34,966 nucleotides of DNA from Candidatus Wildermuthbacteria bacterium RIFCSPHIGHO2_02_FULL_45_25. Its GTDB lineage: Bacteria > Patescibacteriota > Minisyncoccia > Minisyncoccales > UBA10102. Each line of letters opens with the position of its first letter. Position 1 is the first letter of the stretch. The stretch covers positions 1-34,966 of the forward strand of contig MHTV01000013.1 of the NCBI GenBank assembly GCA_001823215.1, given 5' to 3'. Below the pieces are notes generated by a model. It did no database searches. It saw only the letters and a list, made by a program, of their open reading frames with translations, and was not told where the DNA came from. Shown here one piece after another: positions 17,814 through 25,833 of the stretch. A program made the translations under genes and the position numbers.

Positions 17814-18431
17814 TTAGAACCCAAGCTTCTCGTTGACGATAATAAAGCGGATTTTCCTACCCATCATGGGATTTTCATGTTTGAAGATGACAATCTTAGA
17901 CAGCAAGGTGCCCACGCCGTACAACTTTTTCATGTGCTGGTCTTCGAGCGATACCACGTAATCTTCAAGACGCTTCATGGCGTTCTCAAGGGTTGGTACA
18001 ATCTTCTGCGTGCCCACAACGAATATAAGATTTGGCGAAGTGAAAACAATGTGCGATAGCTGACTGCCTGAATTCGAAGCGATTACAAACTCACCCGTTT
18101 CTGCGATTGCGTGAACGCTCCCAAGATAATAATCAGACAAAACCGCCTGCTTTCTCAATAAAGCCTGTTCTGCGGGGTCCTTTTCTTGAAGAATTTCCTC
18201 ATGCAGATTCTTCCAGTCATGTTTTCCTGATTTCAAATAGTCAACAAAGCCAATTTCTTCAAGCGTACGAGAAGAGCCATTCATGACCGAAGCGCCCTTC
18301 TGAATGAATGATTTAAGTTTCTCAAGGGCTTCCGCGCGATTGTTCACAACAACTGCTTCAATGCCCCGTTTTAGAAGAGCGTCAACGGTTTTCTTAATTG
18401 TTTCTGCGTTAGCCAACGTTTCGTAGTCCAT
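17814..18431 (-). CDS. LUD domain protein (LutC/YkgG-like)
   Basis: 205 aa; VVVNNRAEALEKLKSFIQKGASVMNGSSRTLEEIGFVDYL; AIAETGEFVIASNSGSQL; VVGTQKIVPTLENAMKRLEDYV. Confidence 0.85.
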   Translation of the reverse strand: MDYETLANAETIKKTVDALLKRGIEAVVVNNRAEALEKLKSFIQKGASVMNGSSRTLEEIGFVDYLKSGKHDWKNLHEEILQEKDPAEQALLRKQAVLSDYYLGSVHAIAETGEFVIASNSGSQLSHIVFTSPNLIFVVGTQKIVPTLENAMKRLEDYVVSLEDQHMKKLYGVGTLLSKIVIFKHENPMMGRKIRFIIVNEKLGF

Positions 18432-18512
18432 ATAGTTTTATCTGTAACGTTATTTAAAATTAAAGAGATAGGTCACATATGCGTCTCGGTCAGTTGACTT
18501 AGCATATGACGG

Positions 18513-18583
18513 CTGCGGGACCTGGATTCGAACCAAGATACCGTCCTCCAGAGGGACGTGTCCTACCATTAGACGATCCCGCA
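18513..18583 (-). tRNA. tRNA-Gln (CTG anticodon)
   Basis: Minus strand TGCGGGATCGTCTAATGGTAGGACACGTCCCTCTGGAGGACGGTATCTTGGTTCGAATCCAGGTCCCGCA; 7-bp acceptor TGCGGGA/TCCCGCA; loop CTCTGGA. Confidence 0.93.
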
Positions 18584-18687
18584 AAGGTAAGCTTTTTTCT
18601 CTTGAGACCAAACAATAATCTCAATACGCAGTGATATTATAGCTTATTCCCGAGAAAAATCCACCCTTCAACAAAGTTAGCAAACTC

Positions 18688-18770
18688 AAAAAAAGAAATG
18701 CCCTCCTGGCTTTAAGCAAGGAGGGCTTGAATACTCGGGCAATACCCCGGGGAGGAGAGGATGCCCAAGC
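18688..18770 (-). ncRNA. Candidate free-standing small RNA
   Basis: TTGACA (18799-18804), 16-nt spacer, TAGATT (18777-18782) on minus; ~83-nt product with stem CTTGGGCA/TGCCCGAG enclosing a C-rich loop, then terminator stem GCCCTCCT/AGGAGGGC (18700-18726) and seven Us. Confidence 0.55.
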
Positions 18771-18811
18771 AATTTTAATCTAGCAAAAGACGGGAAATTG
18801 TCAAAGAAAAG

Positions 18812-18835
18812 GGGCGGCCATTTGCATGGCCGCCC
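18812..18835 (-). terminator. Intrinsic terminator of acpP
   Basis: GGGCGGCCAT-4nt-ATGGCCGCCC, followed on minus by CTTTTCTTT. Confidence 0.85.
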
Positions 18836-18861
18836 TTATGATTTCAAAAGCCCTCCTCTCT

Positions 18862-19119
18862 TCAGGATTGGATGCCGTGTTCCCTAAGAAAGACTACGAC
18901 ATCCCTAACATTTTTAATGCCTGCCGCGGCTTCATCGGAGATCTCTACTTTGAACTCCTCCTCGAGCGCCATCACCAACTCTACTATGTCCAGCGAGTCA
19001 GCTTTGAGATCATTGACAAAGGACGCACTCTCGTTCACGTCCTCTTTATCGGCTCCCAGCTTTTCCACCACAATTGCGGCGACCCTTCTTTCAAGGATCG
19101 AGTCGGTTGCTTGTGTCAC
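18862..19119 (-). CDS. acpP: Acyl carrier protein
   Basis: 85 aa; DLKADSLDIVELVMALEEEFKVEISDE (4'-phosphopantetheine Ser in DSLDIVEL); GTG start with GGGGGTG SD. Confidence 0.93.
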   Translation of the reverse strand: MTQATDSILERRVAAIVVEKLGADKEDVNESASFVNDLKADSLDIVELVMALEEEFKVEISDEAAAGIKNVRDVVVFLREHGIQS

Positions 19120-19160
19120 GGAAACACCCCCTTATCTTCGTATTGGTTTTGACTGTTCAG

Positions 19161-19226
19161 ATTATACCTTTTTAAAGCCCCCCGTCAATAACTGAAGTTG
19201 ACAGCAATCTAAACTCCCCATACCAT
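19161..19226. promoter_or_regulatory. Divergent back-to-back sigma70-like promoters for acpP (-) and the acyltransferase (+)
   Basis: Minus: TTGACG (19183-19188) -16- TATAAT (19161-19166). Plus: TTGACA (19198-19203) -17- TACCAT (19221-19226). Confidence 0.7.
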
Positions 19227-19291
19227 AAAAGGTAGCCCTTTGCGCCGTGAGAAACTTTGGTTTTACCCTATCGGTTATCGGTGGAGGTGAT

Positions 19292-20332
19292 ATGTCGCAC
19301 CTGCAAAAAGTTGTCCTCGTTCAAGGAAGCCAACCTTCGTCGGTCTTCCGTCGGTCATTCCCTCCGCTCTTCCAAAGCGCGGACGGTAGGCAAGCGGTAT
19401 ACAATGCTCACGAGATCATTGGCGAGCAAACAGTCGCGGGCCAGAAATTCGACCTCATTACCTATTGCCAGATGAAGAATCCCGAGGAGCATTTCCCGCG
19501 GGTCGTTCGCATCGCGGCCGACCACCTGCTTACCGTTATCTGGATGATGATGTTCTGGGAAAAGCTCGCTCCCACCCTCCAGAATTCCAAGCATTCCATC
19601 ACCCATACGGGGTTGCTCGGCCATAGCATGGGAGTGTGGATTGCCGCGTTCGCGGGCGGTCTTTGCGATTATCCCACATGGCTGAAGATTACAGCCGCGC
19701 GCGCGATTCACTGTGCGCCCATTGAGGGGAATACCATTGTCATCCGAAGCAAACAGCGCGATAAGAATCCCCCCAATCAAAATACTGATGATATAGGATT
19801 GAGCTATCTGGCGGCGCTGTGCGAAGAGCTACGAAGATCAGGAGAGCAAGTTTGGGTCTCTGTGATCAATGACCCCAGAAGGCAAGTCCTCATTTCCGGT
19901 ACTCCAAGCGGCATCGCGAAAGTGTCAAATAGCTTGGAGGGACTGCAAAACCCCAACCGTGATATCGCGGAAATTAACTTGGGGCCGCCATGGCATACCC
20001 AATTACTCGCTCCCGCCAGGGCGGAAATAGCCAAAGCTTTCCCTCCGGCGAGTTCTCTGTATCATCTGTCGGTTCCTCTGCTGGTTCTCAATAAGCGGGG
20101 ACGATTGAGGCAAATCCGCAAGCCAGAAGAGGTCATCGCGGCAATGCTTCATGAACTGACCGAACCCTTCAATTATTTCCGGATGGCGAGCCAGCTCCCC
20201 CCAGTGGAACTGCATGAAGTTTCTGTGGTTGGCCGGCCGTTCTTGCAGAAATTGACCCGCCAGATAAATCCGGAGTTGAATCTCCAACGACAACCACAAG
20301 CATCCACGATCCCGCAGCAAGCGCCTGCGTAA
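19292..20332 (+). CDS. ACP S-malonyltransferase / acyltransferase-domain protein (FabD-like)
   Basis: Start ATG at 19292 preceded by SD GGAGGTGAT; VLVQGSQPSSVF, GLLGHSMGVWIAAFAGG (GHSxG), SVINDPRRQVLISG, GPPWHTQLLAPA. Confidence 0.82.
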   Translation: MSHLQKVVLVQGSQPSSVFRRSFPPLFQSADGRQAVYNAHEIIGEQTVAGQKFDLITYCQMKNPEEHFPRVVRIAADHLLTVIWMMMFWEKLAPTLQNSKHSITHTGLLGHSMGVWIAAFAGGLCDYPTWLKITAARAIHCAPIEGNTIVIRSKQRDKNPPNQNTDDIGLSYLAALCEELRRSGEQVWVSVINDPRRQVLISGTPSGIAKVSNSLEGLQNPNRDIAEINLGPPWHTQLLAPARAEIAKAFPPASSLYHLSVPLLVLNKRGRLRQIRKPEEVIAAMLHELTEPFNYFRMASQLPPVELHEVSVVGRPFLQKLTRQINPELNLQRQPQASTIPQQAPA

Positions 20333-20347
20333 ATAACTGACACAAAC

Positions 20348-20383
20348 AGCCCCGACGGAAACGTCGGGGCTCATTTATTTTTA
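20348..20383 (+). terminator. Intrinsic terminator of the acyltransferase gene
   Basis: AGCCCCGACG-GAAA-CGTCGGGGCT then CATTTATTTTT. Confidence 0.85.
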
Positions 20384-20399
20384 TGTCCTTCTCTTTTTA

Positions 20400-21305
20400 T
20401 TACACCTTCAAATGCTTTCGAATGGCAATCGTGCTGGAGACAATTCCCAGCCCAATGCTTACGGCAAGCATAAGCACCGCAAGCAGAACAAGATTCTCCA
20501 CCAGAAATTCGGCGATCCTGAACCTCGTGAAATGCTCAATCGCATCGGAAGCAAAGTAGCTCATTCCAAAAAGAAGCAAAAAAGTGAACGCTGTTGCGAG
20601 CGCCCCGACAAGAATCCCTTGAATAAGAAACGGCCCGCGGATGAACCAGTTGGAAGCTCCCACCAGCCGCATCACTTCAATTTCCTGCCGCGAATTGTAA
20701 ATCGTAAGCCGAATTGTATTAAACGCCACGAGCACCGCGATAAATGCTAACGCCAAAATCACCGCCAATACTCCTACGCGGATACTGGTTGCCAGCAACA
20801 TCAAACGTTCAATCATTGTGGAGCGATCCTGAAAATCCAAATGCGACACAGACGGCATAAAGGAAGAGTTTTCAATATACATGGCAATATCTTTAAATTC
20901 CCGCGGATTTTTTGCCTGAATTTCCAAAGAAGGCAACAATGGATTTGTGCCGATAATTTCCAAAGAGGCAATAATATCCTCGTCATTTTCTCTTCTTTCC
21001 AAAAATCTTCGGAGAGCTTCTTCTTTCGTGATATATTCCACCAACTGCACTTCTTCTAAAAACAATAGCTCTTCTCTCGCTTTGAGAATATCATCTTCAG
21101 ACGCGGTCTCTGAAAATTCAGCCCTCACATCAATCGTGTCTTCCAGAAGGTCTATCAAAAAAACACTCATCCCCTGCAGGATGAACAAGCAACTTGCCAC
21201 AAAAAGCACCACCGTCATCACTAAAAGAGCGGCTCCTGTGGAACTTCGATCGCGGAGAAACTTATCCCACCCGGATTTGACAACACGTTGAAATGAAATA
21301 AACAT
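20400..21305 (-). CDS. ftsX: Cell division protein FtsX
   Basis: 301 aa, four TM segments, FNTIRLTIYNSRQEIEVMRLVGASNWFIRGPFLIQG; directly downstream of ftsE. Confidence 0.93.
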   Translation of the reverse strand: MFISFQRVVKSGWDKFLRDRSSTGAALLVMTVVLFVASCLFILQGMSVFLIDLLEDTIDVRAEFSETASEDDILKAREELLFLEEVQLVEYITKEEALRRFLERRENDEDIIASLEIIGTNPLLPSLEIQAKNPREFKDIAMYIENSSFMPSVSHLDFQDRSTMIERLMLLATSIRVGVLAVILALAFIAVLVAFNTIRLTIYNSRQEIEVMRLVGASNWFIRGPFLIQGILVGALATAFTFLLLFGMSYFASDAIEHFTRFRIAEFLVENLVLLAVLMLAVSIGLGIVSSTIAIRKHLKV

Positions 21306-21306
21306 G

Positions 21307-21987
21307 CTAGAGAAGAAATTTCCCTTTTTCCTCGTCGCGGATTACACGCCCTTCCGTAAGGGTAAGCACGCGGCGGCCCAAACGGTTAATAATATCTTTA
21401 TTATGCGTGGCAAGAATCATCGTTGTGCCAAGTTCGTTAATCTTCACGAATAAACGCATAATATCACGCGAATGATAGGGATCCAAGTTTCCGGTCGGTT
21501 CGTCTGCGACAATCACATGCGGCCGATGAATCAATGCCCTCGCGATTGCCACGCGCTGTTTCTCTCCTCCTGATAATTGATGGGGATAGTGCTCTGCGCG
21601 TTCCGCAAGCCCTACAATCTCAAGCACTTCCAGTACGTCGCGCTGAATCGTTCCTTCGGGCAAACCAATCACTTCCATAACATACGCGATATTTTCGTAT
21701 GCTGTTTTTGCTTCCAATAATTTGTAATCCTGAAACACCATTCCGATATTGCGCCGCAAGTCTGGAAGTTTGCCACGAGGAATTTTATGAACGTTCAAAT
21801 CCGCGAACAGCACATCTCCGCTTGTCGGACGTTCTTCCGCCAAAAGCAGGCGAAGCATCGTCGTTTTGCCGGCACCCGATTTTCCCACAACCGACACAAA
21901 TTCCCCCTGCTGCACCCGAAAACTTACATCTTGCAACGCAATTGTCTGCTTGCCATATTTTTTTGTAACGTTTCGATATTCAATCAT
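21307..21987 (-). CDS. ftsE: Cell division ATP-binding protein FtsE
   Basis: 226 aa ABC ATPase: VVGKSGAGKTTMLRLL, HQLSGGEKQRVAIARALIHRPHVIVADEPTGNLD. Confidence 0.93.
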   Translation of the reverse strand: MIEYRNVTKKYGKQTIALQDVSFRVQQGEFVSVVGKSGAGKTTMLRLLLAEERPTSGDVLFADLNVHKIPRGKLPDLRRNIGMVFQDYKLLEAKTAYENIAYVMEVIGLPEGTIQRDVLEVLEIVGLAERAEHYPHQLSGGEKQRVAIARALIHRPHVIVADEPTGNLDPYHSRDIMRLFVKINELGTTMILATHNKDIINRLGRRVLTLTEGRVIRDEEKGKFLL

Positions 21988-23087
21988 GATGCTTCATTAA
22001 TCGGATTTCGGCTTCGATAAAAACGTCTAAATCTCCATCTAGCACTGCCTCGGCATTGGATACCTCCACGTCCGTGCGCACATCTTTCACAAGCCGATAC
22101 GGATGCAACACATAGGAGCGTATCTGACTTCCCCATTCAATTTGCCGTTTTTCTCCGCGCGCTTTTGCCATCTCATCCTGCCGCGTTTTCTCCTTGAGAA
22201 CATAGAGTTTCGAGGCCAATACATCCAACGCTTTTTCCTTATTTTGCTGCTGACTCCTCTGGGACTGGGACGTTACGACAATTCCTGTTGGTTTGTGAAC
22301 AATGCGAACCGCAGTTTCCCGCTTGTTCACATTCTGTCCGCCAGGCCCCGAAGCCCGAAAGAAATCTGTCTGAAGGTCTTCCGCGTTCAACGCGATTTCT
22401 GTTTCCTCCTTTAAGCTGACTTCCGGAGTAACTTCCACCGAAGCAAAAGAAGTATGGCGCAAAGACTTGGCGGAAAAGGGCGATATGCGCACGAGCCGAT
22501 GCACTCCGTTTTCTCCTTTCAGCATGCCAAACGCGTATCCACCCTTAATTTCAAAAGATATTTGCTTGATGCCCACTCTACCTTCCTGGCCAGGATCCCC
22601 AAACGATTCATCCACCATTGAAATTTTCCACCCTTTGCGCTCGCAATATCGTTGATACATGCGGGTAAGCAGAGCAGCCCAATCCTGCGCGTCCTGCCCT
22701 CCGGCTCCTGCCGTAATGGTCAGAATCGCGTTTGCGCGATCGTATTTGGCCGAAAGAAACGCTCGAAATTCTTCTTTATCAAGAGCATACTGAAGATTTT
22801 GAATCTGCGATTGCATCTCTTCTTGAGACCCCGACGAAAGCGCAAGCAATTCCTTGAAGTCCTCAAGTTCTTTCCGCAGCTGATCTATTCGTGCAACCTC
22901 CTCTTTTAATTCGGCAAGCCGCTGGCTTTTTTGCGCGGCTTCCCGCGCATTGTCCCAAAAATCAGGACGCGCGATTTCTTGTTCCAATTCTAATTTTTCT
23001 CTTTTTTTGCCCGTAATGTCAAAGACGGTCCTGCAGATGCAGGAGCTTACTTTCTAGCGACTCGATGTTTTGAGAGATATCTGCCAT
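21980..23087 (-). CDS. prfB: Peptide chain release factor 2, programmed +1 frameshift
   Basis: MADISQNIESLESKLLHLQDRL then CTT TGA C (in-frame UGA at 23019-23021), continuing in +1 as DITGKKREKLELEQEIARPDFWDN...; SPF and GGQ motifs present. Confidence 0.93.
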
Positions 23088-23183
23088 ACCTTTATGGTAT
23101 CCCAAATATCGAAAAAATCCAATCCCAGAAACAGGCAAAATACAAAAACTCCGGCAAAAGATATGTTTTTCATGAAAAGTGCG

Positions 23184-23314
23184 GCAAATTCCGAAATGTT
23201 TTTGCCACAAGGGTATAAGCGCGCACGGAGCGCTACTGCGCGAATAAGAACAAAAATTCAGCAGAATTTTATGTGGTGCTTATACCCTTGTGGCAAAAAC
23301 ATTTCGGAATTTGC
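23184..23314. repeat. 131-bp palindromic element with 37-bp perfect terminal inverted repeats
   Basis: GCAAATTCCGAAATGTTTTTGCCACAAGGGTATAAGC (23184-23220) and its exact reverse complement (23278-23314), 57-nt centre. Confidence 0.95.
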
Positions 23315-23338
23315 ATAAGAGTATGATAGGATATAAAA

Positions 23339-24499
23339 ATGCGTATTGGTTTTTTTTCTGACACCTATCTGCCCATTGCTCACGGTATTGAGAATTCCAT
23401 GGAATGGTTCCGAAAAGACCTGGAGAGCAGAGGGCACCAAGTAACGGTATTCGCGCCTTTTTATCCAGGATACAAAGACGAGAATCCCAATGTGATCCGT
23501 TTTCGATCGGTGCGTATTTTGCTTAATCGCAATGTGCGGCTCACATTTCATACTCCAAAAAATTCCTCCACGCGAATCTCCGATATCCCGCTTGATATTA
23601 TTCATGCTCACAGCACCTTTTCTTTGGGGCTTTTGGGTAGAAAAATCGCGCGCGCCAAAAACATCCCATTTGTATATACTCATCATTCCAACTATTTTGA
23701 ATACGCAAAGCTCTTTTACCCCGAGCGCGTCGTCATGCCGTGGATTGCCATGAAATACACCAAATGGTTTTGCAATCGCGCGGACGGTATTGTCGCTCCC
23801 ACATTAAAAATGCAACATTCATTAGAGGGCATCGGCGCGACAAAACCAATCACCGTTATTCCAACCGGACTCACCTATTTCCCCACGTACTCTCCAGACG
23901 CGCGCGCGCGCATTCGAAAGCGACTTCACATTACAGAGAACGCCGCGGTATTCATCTGTGTGGGCCGTTTGGAGCAAAGTAAAAACATCCAGTATCTCTT
24001 GGAAGCATTCAAGATCGCAAAGCAAAACACGGCCTTGAAAGACGCGATATTGATTGTTGTAGGACAAGGCCCGGATCGCGAGAGATTAGAAAAAATCGCC
24101 TCTGCGCTCCCCGCTGGGTCCGTGCATTTTGCCGGCCGCGTTCCCAATGGAGAGTTAGACGCGTATTACTACGCGGCTGACGTGTTCTCGTTCGCCTCCT
24201 GGATTACCGAGACTCAATGTATCGTCATTGCCGAAGCTCTCTCTCACGCATTACCTGTGCTTGTAATGAAAGACGAATTGTTCGAGCAAGCGATTACGCA
24301 TGGAGAGAATGGGTTTTTGGCAGAAAAAAATAATCCTGCAGATTTTGCAGGATATATGGTCAAACTTGCAACAGAACAAGGCCTGCGAAAAAAACTTTCT
24401 CAAAACGCCCTGCAATCTTCCCGCCAGTTCGCGCAAAATCTCCAGACCGACAAACTTCTCGCGTTTTACAACAAACTCTCACAAGCGAAACAAACATAA
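23339..24499 (+). CDS. Glycosyltransferase family 4 (GT4) protein
   Basis: 386 aa; GFFSDTYLPIAHGIENSMEWF, HAHSTFSLGLLG, PTGL, CVGRLEQSKNIQYLLEAF, C-terminal E(x7)E-like region. Confidence 0.9.
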   Translation: MRIGFFSDTYLPIAHGIENSMEWFRKDLESRGHQVTVFAPFYPGYKDENPNVIRFRSVRILLNRNVRLTFHTPKNSSTRISDIPLDIIHAHSTFSLGLLGRKIARAKNIPFVYTHHSNYFEYAKLFYPERVVMPWIAMKYTKWFCNRADGIVAPTLKMQHSLEGIGATKPITVIPTGLTYFPTYSPDARARIRKRLHITENAAVFICVGRLEQSKNIQYLLEAFKIAKQNTALKDAILIVVGQGPDRERLEKIASALPAGSVHFAGRVPNGELDAYYYAADVFSFASWITETQCIVIAEALSHALPVLVMKDELFEQAITHGENGFLAEKNNPADFAGYMVKLATEQGLRKKLSQNALQSSRQFAQNLQTDKLLAFYNKLSQAKQT

Positions 24500-24530
24500 A
24501 AGGGCTGTCTTTTGGCAGCCCTTTTTCTTT
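24498..24530 (+). terminator. Intrinsic terminator of the GT4 gene
   Basis: AAAAGGGCTG-tcttttgg-CAGCCCTTTT TTCTTT. Confidence 0.85.
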
Positions 24531-24553
24531 GCGATTGCTCTTTGTCCACTCGT

Positions 24554-25761
24554 CTATGAGAGTCCTTGCGCAATATCGGTGCGATACCAACTGCCTTCGA
24601 ATGATATGCGCCGCACATTCGCATAGCATACCTGTTGCGCCTCCGCGAAACTCTTCCCGCAAGCGGCTATCGTCAGAACGCGACCTGCGGTTGTTCCTCC
24701 ATTCCGCATTCCACCCTTAAATACAAAGATACGCGGATCAAGGTTTTGCAACCCGTAAACCTGAAACCCTATTTGTGGCGTGCCGGGATATCCCGCAGAA
24801 GCTATCACCACGCCAACACACACCTCCTCCGCCCATTGCAACGAAAGCACATCCAACGTTCCATCAATCGTTGCCTCGATTACAGATGACAACGGAGTAA
24901 TCATGCGCGGCAGTATAACTTGAGCTTCCGGATCCCCAAACCGGACATTAAATTCCAGAACCTTCAACCCTTCTGCGGTCAGCATGAATCCGACATAGAG
25001 CACACCATGGAATGGCATGCCTTTATCGGCCATTGCATCCAGCGTTCGTTGAATACTTTCTTTAGCTTGGCGCTCCAGTTCCTCATTCCAGAATTCAGAT
25101 GGACTGTATGCGCCCATTCCGCCCGTATTGGGACCCGTATTTCTCTCGCCGGCAGTTTTGTAGTCGCATGCAGTAACCAGCGGCCGCGCGAATGTCCGGC
25201 CGTTGCAGAATGCGAATACACTTACTTCGCGGCCAACCAACATTTTTTCAAAGAGAATCGTGTTTCCCGAATCCCCGAACACCTTTTTTCCCATGAAATC
25301 TGTTACTGCATCCGCCGCCTCCTGCCGGGTGCGAACAATCCGCACACCCTTGCCGGACGCAAGCCCATCCACTTTTATAACAATGGGAAGCTCGCATTGG
25401 TAAGCATATTCTTTTGCCGCTGCGAGACCTGCAGTTATGCAAGCTGACGCAGTCGGAATCCCGCATTTTTGCATCAGCAGTTTTGCGAACGCTTTGCTCC
25501 CTTCCAGCTGTGCCGATGCTTTGGAAGGCCCAAACACATGGAGACCAACCCCCCGCAGATAATCAGAAAGCCCTTCCGCCAACGGATTATCAGGACCAAT
25601 AACTACTGTCGCGGGATATCTTCCCGCGGAATTGGCATTTGCGCATATTGCGATATTCCCCCATTCTTCAAGGCAGATATCTTTTCTGCAACGTGCCCCC
25701 GACAGAGCATTTGGAAGATAGCGTCTTCCCTTGCTCCATCTCCCACTACCAGATACCGCAT
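24554..25761 (-). pseudogene. purD: Phosphoribosylamine-glycine ligase (PurD/GARS), disrupted by a frameshift near 25658-25662
   Basis: C-terminal part: FGPSKASAQLEGSKAFAKLLM, VIKVDGLASGKGV, RNTGPNTGGMGAYSP, VLEFNVRFGDPEAQVILPRM. N-terminal part MRYLVVGDGAREDAIFQMLCRGHVAEKISALKNGG is in another frame; one extra base in the G5 run gives a continuous N-domain. Confidence 0.82.
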
Positions 25762-25833
25762 ATCTCCTCCACTTTCTTGGATAGAAGGTTCCACTCTTGA
25801 TATTAAAGTAATGTCTCGAACCGTCAACAAATT

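Noticed and set aside
20320-20400. Possible small RNA at the GC-rich hairpin after the acyltransferase
   Set aside because: Best explained as a simple GAAA-tetraloop intrinsic terminator of that gene.
23258-23686. 142-aa minus ORF over the 37-bp inverted repeat
   Set aside because: Antisense to GT4 and includes translated repeat; the N-terminal half is shadow sequence.
24360-24662. Minus ORF across the GT4/purD junction (100 aa)
   Set aside because: Antisense to the GT4 C-terminus and the intrinsic terminator; both flanking genes are well supported.
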